DNA of 40,578 nt. Origin: Alphaproteobacteria bacterium (GTDB lineage Bacteria > Pseudomonadota > Alphaproteobacteria > JAJTHO01 > CANGXP01). The DNA lies in contig CANGXP010000014.1 in NCBI GenBank assembly GCA_947457935.1, forward strand, positions 1-40,578. Reading direction: 5' to 3'. Below the pieces are notes generated by a model. That model was not told where the DNA came from, did not search any database, and saw only the letters and a program-made list of their open reading frames with translations. A program made the translations under genes and the position numbers. Below are positions 32,682 to 40,138 of the stretch, piece by piece. Position 1 is the first letter of the stretch; every line of letters starts with the position of its first letter.

Positions 32682-32759
32682 GGCGGGCGTAGCTCAGTTG
32701 GTTAGAGCGCGAGATTGTGGTTCTTGAGGTCGGGGGTTCGAGACCCCTCGCTCGCCCCA
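32682..32759 (+). tRNA. tRNA-His (GTG anticodon), G-1 and CCA encoded
   Basis: A full cloverleaf can be folded. The acceptor stem GCGGGCG (32683-32689) pairs with CGCTCGC, with one G-U pair. There is a D arm GCTC/GAGC, an anticodon stem CGAGA/TCTTG with loop TTGTGGT (anticodon GTG), and a T arm GGGGG/CCCCT with loop TTCGAGA. An extra 5' G (32682) pairs with C73, the histidine identity element, and CCA is encoded (32757-32759). It has its own promoter and borders the accessory region to the right. Confidence 0.97.
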
Positions 32760-33097
32760 TGTTTACTGCGGCTTTCAGCTATTACTGATTTTAGCCGCAT
32801 TGCTCTAGGTAGCAAATAGGTAGCAGTAGAAGCAAAGTCGGTTTTCTTTGCAGTGTTATTTTTTCCACCCCATGCCGTGAAACATTCACTGTTCAATCAC
32901 AGTTTTTGTGTGATTCTACTCCCCTTTTTTATGGACTGTGAAAATTACCCCTATGGGGTGGGGATGGGTTGCATCTTTGAAATAAATGTTGATTATTATT
33001 TTAATTGATATACGGTTTATTTATTAATTTTTTGAGGTTACTCAAATGGCAGAAGAAAGATCTTTTACACTATATAATGCGATGGCGGTTTTGTAAA
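32760..33097. other. Gene-free gap after tRNA-His with hairpin and tandem repeats
   Basis: No credible gene. Present are: a hairpin TGCGGCT (32767-32773)/AGCCGCA (32793-32799) with an inner TCAG/CTGA stem and no T-run; two tandem 11-mers TAGGTAGCAAA and TAGGTAGCAGT (32806-32827); and a 27-base segment (32925-32951) repeated with 22 identities at 36230-36256, followed by the palindrome ACCCCTATGGGGT. The antisense frame through the tRNA is a translation artefact. The layout would suit a degraded attachment region, but no tRNA 3'-end duplicate is visible. Confidence 0.6.
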
Positions 33098-33898
33098 TTA
33101 GTTAAAGTGCGATTTTATGCTGGTATATTTCCTGCGACTAATGGGAATAATATATCCTTGTTTCATAAGGACGTTTCTGTCTGGTGCTTTGCCTATTATT
33201 TTTTCCACATGAATCTTATTTATCCAATAAGAACGATGGGTTTGTAATCCGTCATATAGACCCTTTAATTCTTCCATTGCATTTTGAAGATTATAAAGCT
33301 GTAAGGTTTCGCCTTTAGTGGTGACAATTCTTAAATAATGAAGTTCGGACATCAGGTAGATAATGTCACGACCAAGTTCATGCGGTATTAACGAGAGAAT
33401 GCATGGCTCGGTGCAGGGTGCTGGCTCGGTCTTTTTTTGTTGCGCATCGGCAATGTCATGATGTTGAAAATTAAGCTGCAATATTCGGGGGGCATTGATG
33501 GCAATCCAGGTTAATGTTACTAGACCTACCACCCCCATAGTCTCTTCAAGGCCAAGTAACAGTATTTGTTCTGGTGTTTGAACATTAATCCAATCATCAA
33601 GTCCCATAATATAATCAATGCTAAGACCTATAGGCACAAAGACAAGTGATCCTGTAAATCCTGCTAATCCTGTTTTTAACCAAGGATTTAAATGCTCAAA
33701 AAATGATATTTTTTGCAAAAAGCCATGAGTATAAATAAGCAAAGGCATCAAAATACTGAATTGTATTATCCAGAAAATAAGACTTACCAGAACACTTTCT
33801 CCAGCAAGGGACTCTGGCTCCAGCATAGTAAAGAGCAGGATTAAAAAAACACTGACCCAAAAAAAATAGCGTTTTGATGAGATAGAGTGAAAGTGCAT
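33098..33898 (-). CDS. Membrane-anchored LytTR-type transcription regulator
   Basis: A 266-residue protein. Residues about 10-150 hold four hydrophobic segments (FFWVSVFLILLFTML, LIFWIIQFSILMPLLI, GFTGSLVFVPIGL, GVVGLVTLTWIAI). A linker follows, then a C-terminal LytTR DNA-binding domain (about residues 165-262) with ELHYLRIVTTKGE, MEELKGLYDG, QTHRSYWINKIHVEKI and IPISRRKY. This is the arrangement of membrane-bound LytTR regulators without receiver or kinase domains; the signal is unknown. It is divergent from an outer-membrane protein gene 280 bp away, and the intergenic region carries LytTR-like boxes, so it probably controls that gene and itself. Confidence 0.85.
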   Translation of the reverse strand: MHFHSISSKRYFFWVSVFLILLFTMLEPESLAGESVLVSLIFWIIQFSILMPLLIYTHGFLQKISFFEHLNPWLKTGLAGFTGSLVFVPIGLSIDYIMGLDDWINVQTPEQILLLGLEETMGVVGLVTLTWIAINAPRILQLNFQHHDIADAQQKKTEPAPCTEPCILSLIPHELGRDIIYLMSELHYLRIVTTKGETLQLYNLQNAMEELKGLYDGLQTHRSYWINKIHVEKIIGKAPDRNVLMKQGYIIPISRRKYTSIKSHFN

Positions 33899-34000
33899 GA
33901 ATGTGTACTATATTCTTTGCATATGAAAAATATGCAAGGTTTCGCTTAAAAGTCGCGCAGGTTGTACCTCTCGTAAGAAGCTTATGAGCAGCTCCAATGT

Positions 34001-34066
34001 ACGAGCGGTATAGATAGAGTCTTGATAAAAATAGTGACCGTTCATGTAATTTATTAACCGCTCATG
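34001..34066. promoter_or_regulatory. Putative LytTR binding boxes
   Basis: ACCGTTCATG (34037-34046) and ACCGCTCATG (34057-34066) are direct repeats offset by 20 bp, about two helical turns. The first fits the published LytTR consensus [TA][AC][CA]GTTN[AG][TG] at every position and the second differs at one. An inverted copy (ACCGCTCGT on the minus strand, 34001-34009) lies 36 bp upstream, and a weaker ACCTCTCGT at 33966-33974. They lie 112-177 bp before the outer-membrane gene start. No clear -10/-35 pair could be fixed. Confidence 0.6.
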
Positions 34067-34177
34067 CAGAATTAATGTATCGTTATGTGCACAGTTCGTA
34101 ACATATGCACCTACAGTAGGCGTGTGTCAAAATGATATGTGTCATCTGAATCAACCTAAAAATATGGAGATAAAGAT

Positions 34178-34855
34178 ATGAAGTCGAAGTTTTATAGTTT
34201 TGTGTTGGGTGCTGCTATTTTTTTAAGCGCATCTCCGTCTAAGGCCGAAAACTTAGTAAGCAATGAGGGGAGATTTTTTGGTAAACTTTACAGTGGTAGC
34301 AGTATACTAGGTGACCAGAATCTTTCACAAACAGGTGTTGCAACGGCTGGTGCCACTGGTGATGCTTCTTTTGACACTGGCTGGATGGCTGGAGCTGCGG
34401 TAGGGTATTACTTTACCGATAATATTGCCGCAGAGCTTGCATGGGATTATCGTAGCAATGGGTTAAATAAAGCAAATTTTTCAGATGGGAAAAATTTTAA
34501 TGAAGGCGATTTTGCCTCAAATATCTTCTTCCTAAATGGCTATTACCATTTTAATCCAGTTTTAAATAGCAGATTTCGTCCTTATTTAGGAACAGGTCTT
34601 GGTTTTGTTGAAGAGATTGATATGGATTTAAAATCCAATGGGGTAGAAACATCCTATTCTAATGATGGAGAATTGGCCTATCAATTTATCGCAGGAACGT
34701 CGTATAGTCTGACAAAAAACTGGGATTTAACGGCTGATGTACGCTATATGCGTGTTGATGGGATTACTTTAAAAAATGAAAAAGGTACGGGTGAGCTAAG
34801 GAATGTGGATTACGATCCTGTGTCTTTAACCGTGGGTGCTGTTTACAAATTCTAA
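34178..34855 (+). CDS. Outer-membrane beta-barrel protein (OmpW/OmpA-barrel type)
   Basis: A 225-residue precursor with a signal peptide (cleaved after about SPSKA), alternating hydrophobic beta-strand pattern, GWMAGAAVGYYFTDNIAAELAWDY, RFRPYLGTGLGFVEE, and a terminal phenylalanine (VGAVYKF), the BAM recognition signal. These fit a small eight-stranded barrel of the outer-membrane beta-barrel domain family; no OmpA peptidoglycan-binding domain follows. A GGAG site precedes the ATG. The gene faces the LytTR regulator and has LytTR boxes upstream. A 7-bp hairpin (GAAGATC/GATCTTC, 34892-34907) lies after it. Confidence 0.85.
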   Translation: MKSKFYSFVLGAAIFLSASPSKAENLVSNEGRFFGKLYSGSSILGDQNLSQTGVATAGATGDASFDTGWMAGAAVGYYFTDNIAAELAWDYRSNGLNKANFSDGKNFNEGDFASNIFFLNGYYHFNPVLNSRFRPYLGTGLGFVEEIDMDLKSNGVETSYSNDGELAYQFIAGTSYSLTKNWDLTADVRYMRVDGITLKNEKGTGELRNVDYDPVSLTVGAVYKF

Positions 34856-34917
34856 AAGGGGCTGTCTTAGATAATTGCTCAGTCTCACTAGGAAGATCGT
34901 GATCTTCTGGAGGAGTC

Positions 34918-35520
34918 TTGAACTGCTCCCAAAAATCAAACCACAGATATGGGGATATTAGCTATACCTACAGCGGAACGGGTGCAAACATAGCGGGAAC
35001 GCTAGATGCACCCAACGTGCTGTTGTATAATGCCACAGGCAGCTTAACGCTTGGTATGAACAATGTTCGTCCGACAGCTGCATTTAGTGCGTGTGTTGAC
35101 CTAGCTATTGCAGGTTGTTCGACAAGTAATACAAGTGGCGGTACAGTTACAATCAACAATAGCCGCACCGTCTCAGGCGCTATCAGTATAAACGGCACCA
35201 GCGGGGTTACAATAAATGGCGCTCTCAGCGGCGGAAGCTTCAGCGGCTTTAACTATAACTCAGGCGCTTCAACACTAGCTGTCAACAACACATTAACAGC
35301 AACAGCAGGGGCAATCAGCCTTACACCCAACGGCACATTAACCATTGCAAACAATCTGACCGCTTCGGGCGCGATAACACTGACTGCGGCAACCGCCATT
35401 AACCTGCAAGGCACACACCAAGCGGGTAGCGGGTTTACCATCAGCAACAACGCAACCCTGACCGGTGCCAATGTTCTGCGCAGCACGGGTGCGGCGAGCA
35501 CACTTACTTTCCAATTCTCA
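34918..35520 (+). pseudogene. Fragment of a repetitive adhesin/autotransporter-like gene
   Basis: An open stretch of about 200 codons without a convincing start (TTG at 34918) and without signal peptide. Its content is Gly/Ser/Thr/Asn-rich beta-strand repeats (GTVTINNSRTVSGAISING, GTLTIANNLTASGAITL), as in the passenger or haemagglutinin-repeat regions of large surface proteins. The repeat character stops near 35515 and the next small gene begins on the same DNA. It looks like a leftover piece of a much larger gene. It could instead be a short secreted peptide, but that is less likely. Confidence 0.55.
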
Positions 35521-35545
35521 GAAAAAAGTGTTGTCTGGAATTTTG

Positions 35546-35725
35546 ATGTGCGATGAACTTTTTACTTCAGAACGCGAACAAATTCAAGCGATGTTGGGAA
35601 AAGATGTGATAACCGCCCAAGAAATAGCATGGATAGAAAAGCTTATTAAAAAACTGAGTGATGGCGGATTTTGTAAACGGCATCAGACAGATGCCGTGTT
35701 CGCCTTTTTAGGTGACGGCAAGTAA
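35546..35725 (+). CDS. Small hypothetical protein, 59 residues
   Basis: MCDELFTSEREQIQAMLGKD followed by a helical, charged body (EIAWIEKLIKKLSDGGFCKRHQTDAVFAFL). It reads like a genuine small helical protein with no membrane segment. The ribosome-binding site is weak and an earlier GTG start is possible. It directly follows the adhesin fragment and precedes a strong hairpin. Function unknown. Confidence 0.45.
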   Translation: MCDELFTSEREQIQAMLGKDVITAQEIAWIEKLIKKLSDGGFCKRHQTDAVFAFLGDGK

Positions 35726-35731
35726 AAATAA

Positions 35732-35756
35732 GGGGGGCAATGTTCAACATCCCCCC
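35732..35756 (+). terminator. Strong hairpin after the 59-residue gene
   Basis: GGGGGG (35732-35737) pairs with CCCCCC (from 35751), enclosing ATGT/ACAT with a TCA loop. The following bases are CCCATTCTTT, so the T-run is poor. A transcription terminator is the simplest reading, given its place 7 bases after the stop. Confidence 0.5.
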
Positions 35757-35791
35757 CCCATTCTTTAGGCTTCAAAAAGCTATAAACACCC

Positions 35792-35914
35792 CTATAATTT
35801 TGTCACCATGCGCTTTTGCTCACGCATTGCTTTGCGTATTTCTTTGAGGGATTGCGCCAACATCTCTAAAGTGGCGATTATGTTTTTAATCCCAAAGTTA
35901 AGGAGCGGCATCAT
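35792..35914 (-). CDS. Possible small helical peptide, 40 residues
   Basis: An ATG at 35914 opens a 40-codon frame ending TAG, giving MMPLLNFGIKNIIATLEMLA and then QSLKEIRKAMREQKRMVTKL. The peptide is a continuous amphipathic helix with a basic C-terminus, which is unlike random translation, but no clear ribosome-binding site is seen. It points the same way as the accessory genes to its right. Confidence 0.3.
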   Translation of the reverse strand: MMPLLNFGIKNIIATLEMLAQSLKEIRKAMREQKRMVTKL

Positions 35915-36265
35915 CTTAACCAGCGGCTACATGATTAATTCCTACTAAAATTATAGACTATAACTCATCTTTTACGGCGTGCAAGAATTGCGTTCAGGAA
36001 GCATCGCCCCTTTCCTTTACGGTGGGGAAAACTACCGCCCACGGCGTACCTTGCCCCATAGTGTACGATTAAAATAAAAAAGTGCCTTATCGCTTAGGAA
36101 AATTGCGCTTTAGGGAAGGGGAAAGCAATTTTCTCCAAAGCGGCAAAAAATCCCCTCTGTGGCGTAGAATTTAGCAGTCTCTTTACGGCTTCTGAAAATT
36201 CCCTCTAGGGGGTATGGGTGGGCTTCTCTTTTTTTATAGACTCGGGAAATTACTCCCGTAAGTGT
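35915..36265. other. Gene-free AT/G-run region with small hairpins
   Basis: No credible gene. Features are an imperfect inverted repeat AAAATTGCGCTTT...AAAGCAATTTT near 36108-36154, a CCCTCTAGGG palindrome near 36200, and the 27-base segment at 36230-36256 that repeats 32925-32951 (22/27). It could contain the downstream end, origin or packaging-type signals of the accessory element; nothing decisive is visible. Confidence 0.5.
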
Positions 36266-36478
36266 CTAATTCTTATACAGCCCTCTGAACAACCAACGGA
36301 TGGATAAGCCTAACGCGAAGATGCAAATTGATAAAAAGCAAATAACATAGAAGTCTTGCAGGGCTGGCATGGACGGCACGATGCTTCCAAGCAACAAAGT
36401 TCCCGTAAAAACCACCCACAGCCTAAAGAAAAACTGATTCCAGTTCTTTTTCCCTAAGCGTTCCCAAAAATCAGCCAT
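36266..36478 (-). CDS. Small two-helix membrane protein
   Basis: A 70-residue protein with a basic N-terminus (MADFWERLGKKNWNQFFFRL), two hydrophobic helices (about residues 19-35 and 44-62), and a basic end (RWLFRGLYKN). GGGGG precedes the ATG by five bases. Such proteins in mobile elements may be holin-like or exclusion factors, but nothing specific supports that here. It is the last gene of the leftward accessory set. Confidence 0.55.
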   Translation of the reverse strand: MADFWERLGKKNWNQFFFRLWVVFTGTLLLGSIVPSMPALQDFYVICFLSICIFALGLSIRWLFRGLYKN

Positions 36479-36544
36479 AAAAACCCCCGTAGTCTTTCAT
36501 AAGATTTCATGTACTGCCATTTTGGCTTTTACGGCAACTAAAAA

Positions 36545-36826
36545 TCACCCCCGTGGCGGTGTCATCAAGGTTTGGTAGATAGCGGCGGCGTGGTGTTGAA
36601 TTGCCATCAAATAGGCTTGCGTTGCTGTATCGGGTGTTCTTATGCCTTGCTCCCAATTTGCAACCGATTTAGGGGAAAAGCCAAACGCCCAACCGAACGC
36701 CTTTTGCGTCATGCCTAAACGGTCTCTTAATTCTGCAACGTCTACGGGGACAATATGCCCCTTAACTGCCTTGCGTAACCTACCACCGTAACAATAGCGT
36801 CTGCTTAAAGGGAAAGTAACAGTCAT
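36545..36826 (-). CDS. XRE-family helix-turn-helix regulator (YiaG/HigA-like)
   Basis: A 93-residue protein whose second half is an XRE HTH: LRDRLGMTQKAFGWAFGFSPKSVANWEQGIRTP. The WEQG motif of the recognition helix is typical of antitoxin-like and small phage regulators. The ATG at 36826 has AAGG at good spacing; an in-frame TTG five codons earlier overlaps the preceding stop. No toxin gene is recognisable beside it. Confidence 0.75.
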   Translation of the reverse strand: MTVTFPLSRRYCYGGRLRKAVKGHIVPVDVAELRDRLGMTQKAFGWAFGFSPKSVANWEQGIRTPDTATQAYLMAIQHHAAAIYQTLMTPPRG

Positions 36827-36837
36827 ATAAAAACCTT

Positions 36838-37161
36838 TCAATGATAGACTTTAGAGGGTAAATTGCTTGTGGTGAGAACATCCAGCATGGCTTCAAATGA
36901 TTTTGCCTGTGTCGTCACGGTGGCTTGCACGGGCTTGCCATACGCACGATTGAGTATTTCTTGCGCCGCCGCCAATCTTTCCGCATTTTTCCCATTTCTC
37001 AAAACGTCCAAAAGAACGCCTATTGCTTCGGGGGCGTGTTCTTGCATGAGACGCTGAAACTCAAGCACTTTCTTTGATTTACCAAGTGGATTGCCGCTTA
37101 CACCTTTTGTAAAGCCGCCCTTTCCTGTGGGGTTGGGGATTTTATCGGGTGATTTTCGCAT
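36838..37161 (-). CDS. DUF5681-type phage-associated protein
   Basis: A 107-residue basic protein with a glycine-rich start, GKGGFTKGVSGNPLGKSKK, matching the FxKGxSGNPxGR signature of DUF5681, a domain common in alphaproteobacterial prophages and often beside terminase genes. A helical stretch follows (LLDVLRNGKNAERLAAAQEILNRAYGKP), as in small terminase-like or DNA-binding proteins. It ends 12 bases before the XRE gene start. Function unknown. Confidence 0.65.
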   Translation of the reverse strand: MRKSPDKIPNPTGKGGFTKGVSGNPLGKSKKVLEFQRLMQEHAPEAIGVLLDVLRNGKNAERLAAAQEILNRAYGKPVQATVTTQAKSFEAMLDVLTTSNLPSKVYH

Positions 37162-37208
37162 CGTAGATAGTTCCTTAAACTTGTAAGCAGGTTAGTAGTA
37201 TTTACGGG

Positions 37209-37886
37209 TTATAATTCCCACACCATACACGCCACATCGGGCTTAAACGGGGTACGGGTAAAGGTTTGAGTGGCGTTGTGGGGTGTTCTTAGTTTTGCCG
37301 TGTTCTCACTTAAAGCAATCACGGTATTATGCTGTAGCAACGGCAATAAACCCATACAATCGTATCGCACTGTTGGCACGATACGATGCACCGCAAACAG
37401 GTCATGCGTTTGCCAGCCTAGAGCGGCGGCTTTTGCACCCCATTCATCTAGAAACAGCCCTGTGTTGTTTATAAGTGTTTCCCATGCGTCCCTATCCCCT
37501 TTCTAGTTTGCAGGGCGTGGCATGGTGCAAAGTTTTGCATAGCCCTCTGCCCATAACAGGGGTATATTGCCGTCATGATGAATGAGGGCGAGGCGTTCTT
37601 GAAGTTCCCCTTCCCGTTCTGCCTTAAAGTGTGGGACAATTTGTCGGTTTTTAAGGCGCGGTTGTCCCACGGGTTTTTCACGGAATATTGCTTGCTGTCC
37701 CGTATTTGTCCCGCACCCTGTCCCGCTTAATAGGGCTTTGGATAAGGCGATAATGCTTCTTTGTCCCGTAACTGTCCCGCCGTTTGTCCCATTCATTGAC
37801 AGTGCGGGGGCAACTGTCCCACTGTCCCACGTTATAGGGTTGGGACAAATGGGACAGTTAGGCGTGCTGTGAATATCCTGCATCAT
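37209..37886 (-). pseudogene. Phage-type gene interrupted by an in-frame TAG
   Basis: From the ATG at 37886 a frame runs 127 codons to TAG at 37505-37503, then continues in the same frame, without a start codon until a GTG at 37391, for 97 more codons to TAA at 37211-37209. The two parts read as one protein: AEGYAKLCTMPRP before the stop, and DAWETLINNTGLFLDEWGAK plus AAALGWQTHDLFAVH after it. That layout is familiar from small alphaproteobacterial prophage proteins, whose C-terminus has RFLDRWGxxAAxLGW. TAG is an ordinary stop for smpB, bioF and mrcA here, so a nonsense mutation is the default reading. The start is coupled to the helicase stop (TAATG). Confidence 0.75.
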
Positions 37887-38863
37887 TACAACGCTGCCTC
37901 CCGAATTTTTTGCTGCAGGCGGCTCACTTTTGATTTGCCTATGCCCAACTCCTCTGCAATTTCACGAACGCTGCAACCGTCTTTCGTGAGGGCTGCCACT
38001 TGTTCGAGCGTTCGGTCTGCAAGCTCTTTTGTTGCCCAACCGCCATCTATAAGGGTGGCTTCAAAGGATTTTGCCGCATCGCCAAAAATGCCGCGTGCTT
38101 TTTCAAGATGCACCTCAAACCGTGCCCCTTCACTGCTATTGTAATCCTCAGGGCGTTTGAGCAAAATCACCGTATCGAGAATATCCTCACGGCGTGACGT
38201 GCCGCGTTGCTGCCCGCCTTTGCCCGCATGATGCACCAAAAGAACACTTTTACCCTGCCTACGCAATTCAAGCACCCACTGTTGCACGGGCAACCAGCCA
38301 TCCGCCTCATTCTCCTTGCCTGTACGGCACAAGGTGGACAAGTTATCTATCACGATAAGCTCTGCAGCGGCTAAAAACGGCGCAAGGATTGCCTGCCCCT
38401 CCTTAGTAGCAATATCAGGCAAGCCATATTCTTGACGGTCGGGGGTTATCAGTTGAAAATAATCATCAGCGGGCAGTTCAAGCCCTTGTTGCTGCACCGT
38501 TTGTGCTAAACGCTCTTGCATCGTGCCTGCAGGCATCTCGCCATCAATATAAAGCACCTTGCGGGGTTTATCCGCTTTCCAGTGAAAGACAGTGCCGCCT
38601 GTAGCCACCGCCACCGCAATCGCAAGTGCAGTATGGGTTTTGCCAACGCCGCGATAAGCGTATAGCATAACAAGCCCTTGCGTGGGGATTATCGGCTCTA
38701 GCACAAATTCCCGTGGGGGGATGTGATAGCTTAAAAAATCTGGCAGCGTGTCCACCACAAGGGTTTGCTTTGGGGGGCTATTCTCTATATATGCACCCTT
38801 AGAAAAAGGCGTGGCGTTTTCTACAATCGCCTTGATAAGGGTATCGCTTTCTTGTAAACTCAT
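37886..38863 (-). CDS. RepA-like RecA-fold helicase (AAA_25)
   Basis: A 325-residue ATPase with Walker A YRGVGKTH in the first third, LYIDGEMP, Walker B ELIVIDNLS, VLLVHHAGKGG with the sensor region, and SRREDILDTVI. This is the hexameric RepA/GP4d-type replicative helicase fold of plasmids and prophages. The last 45 residues form a helix-turn-helix (DGCSVREIAEELGIGKSKVSR), probably DNA-binding. It overlaps the primase by four bases (ATGA), making a replication pair. Confidence 0.85.
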   Translation of the reverse strand: MSLQESDTLIKAIVENATPFSKGAYIENSPPKQTLVVDTLPDFLSYHIPPREFVLEPIIPTQGLVMLYAYRGVGKTHTALAIAVAVATGGTVFHWKADKPRKVLYIDGEMPAGTMQERLAQTVQQQGLELPADDYFQLITPDRQEYGLPDIATKEGQAILAPFLAAAELIVIDNLSTLCRTGKENEADGWLPVQQWVLELRRQGKSVLLVHHAGKGGQQRGTSRREDILDTVILLKRPEDYNSSEGARFEVHLEKARGIFGDAAKSFEATLIDGGWATKELADRTLEQVAALTKDGCSVREIAEELGIGKSKVSRLQQKIREAAL

Positions 38864-39813
38864 AATGCTAAATCCTTTTGTTTCAAGGCGTTAAAATCTT
38901 TTTGGTTTTGTGGAGGGGTTGCAATTCTCACCTTGTGCCCCTCCCGTGTTAAACGCTCCGCCGCCGCGAGGGCTGCTTTTTGCCCTGCCTCGTCTCCATC
39001 AGCGGCAATAATTATTTCCTGCACGGTATCAGGGAGCATCACGCCTTTAAGCCCCGCCGTGCCTAGGGTAGCCCACACGGGCAATCCCGTGGCTTGCAAG
39101 AGCGTTAAGCCGTCCTCAAGCCCTTCGCACAAAATCAGGGTCTCCCCCGCCGCCGCCAAGCGAACCGCGCCGTTATTCATGCTCCCCAACGTCAATTTTG
39201 GATTTGTGACGTTGGCTTTTTTGGCTGTTGTTGCGTCTAGGAATATCCTGTGTACGGCTGTTATTGCTCTATCAGGGGTTTGGATTGCTGCCACAAGAGC
39301 AGGAAAGTATTGCTTGCTGTCCTTGTGATACAGGCGCGGGTGAAAACGTAACGAGGGAGGTAAGGGGGTTAAGGTGAGCCCCCGATATTCCTGCAAATAG
39401 CGTTCTGCTAAAGTGCCTGCTAAGGGCTTTGCCTGTTTCCATATCTTTAAGGCGCGTTCTTTGTTCTCATTCACGGAAACAACCGCGCTTGTTGCGTTTT
39501 TAAGGGGTGTTGCGGGTGTGATAGCTAGGTTGGATTGATAATCCCCATTAAGCCACGCACAAGCCCATTTAAGAGATTCTGCAAACGATAGGCTCAACAT
39601 GCCCTGAATGAGCGCAATCACATCACCGCCACCACAACTGCAAAACCATGCTTGGCGTTTATTGTCCCATCGAAACGAGGGGTTGCGGTCGTTGTGGCTA
39701 GGTAGGGGGCAACGGATATGTGCCCCCCGCCCATCCCACGCCACCCCCAACACTGCGAATAACGCGGGAAGTGTTGCGTGCAGTCGCTCTTTTATTACTG
39801 CGGTGTTATGCAT
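38860..39813 (-). CDS. CHC2 zinc-finger/Toprim primase
   Basis: A 317-residue primase with an N-terminal zinc-ribbon (CPLPSHNDRNPSF, then FCSCGGGD) and a C-terminal Toprim domain with the acidic motif ILCEGLEDGLT and the metal-binding IIIAADGDEAG. It should prime replication of the element together with the adjacent helicase. The ATG at 39813 has GAGG at good spacing; an in-frame start eight codons earlier is also possible. It overlaps the upstream HTH gene by eight bases. Confidence 0.85.
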   Translation of the reverse strand: MHNTAVIKERLHATLPALFAVLGVAWDGRGAHIRCPLPSHNDRNPSFRWDNKRQAWFCSCGGGDVIALIQGMLSLSFAESLKWACAWLNGDYQSNLAITPATPLKNATSAVVSVNENKERALKIWKQAKPLAGTLAERYLQEYRGLTLTPLPPSLRFHPRLYHKDSKQYFPALVAAIQTPDRAITAVHRIFLDATTAKKANVTNPKLTLGSMNNGAVRLAAAGETLILCEGLEDGLTLLQATGLPVWATLGTAGLKGVMLPDTVQEIIIAADGDEAGQKAALAAAERLTREGHKVRIATPPQNQKDFNALKQKDLAL

Positions 39814-40138
39814 GGCTGCCCTCACTTTCAGGGGCAAGCCCTAGTAAAACGTACCTTGCAACTCCTTGGTGCATCACGCCGTCATCCGTGACAATATCGG
39901 TCGGAATGGTGAGGATATGGTAGCCACGCACACGCAATTCTTTGACGCGCGGCGCGGGGGACATAATCCCCAACTCTTGCCTCGCCTCAAGGGTTGTAAT
40001 TCCCAAGCCATGCCGCTGCTTTAAGGCATCCAAAATGGTTTGCCTTTGCGCGGTTGCGTTGGTAGAGGTGATTGCACGTTTAGATTTTCTGCCCCCACGG
40101 TTTCCGCCTGTGGGGGTTTTTTCTGTTTCCTTGCTCAT
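39806..40138 (-). CDS. Helix-turn-helix protein of a mobile element
   Basis: A 110-residue protein with a basic, disordered N-terminus (GGNRGGRKSKRAI) and a winged-HTH-like core (QTILDALKQRHGLGITTLEARQELGIMSPAPRVKELR), then GVARYVLLGL. Proteins like this occur in prophage early regions just before primases, perhaps as replication-initiation or regulatory factors. It is overlapped on both sides by its neighbours. Confidence 0.65.
   Translation of the reverse strand: MSKETEKTPTGGNRGGRKSKRAITSTNATAQRQTILDALKQRHGLGITTLEARQELGIMSPAPRVKELRVRGYHILTIPTDIVTDDGVMHQGVARYVLLGLAPESEGSHA

Noticed and set aside
32702-32896. Minus-strand frame across tRNA-His giving GASEGSRTPDL
   Set aside because: This peptide is the familiar artefact of translating the antisense of a tRNA gene; no ribosome-binding site.
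34968-35501. Minus-strand frames under the adhesin fragment (34968-35198 and 35253-35501)
   Set aside because: Hydrophobic low-complexity translations antisense to Ser/Thr/Gly repeats; typical shadow frames without ribosome-binding sites.
36545-36826. Toxin-antitoxin pair around the XRE regulator
   Set aside because: The HTH protein is antitoxin-like, but neither neighbour (small membrane protein, DUF5681 protein) shows toxin motifs such as RelE, HigB or HipA.
37503-37505. TAG as a reassigned sense codon
   Set aside because: smpB, bioF and mrcA in the same window terminate at TAG with normal-length products, so a general reassignment is not supported.
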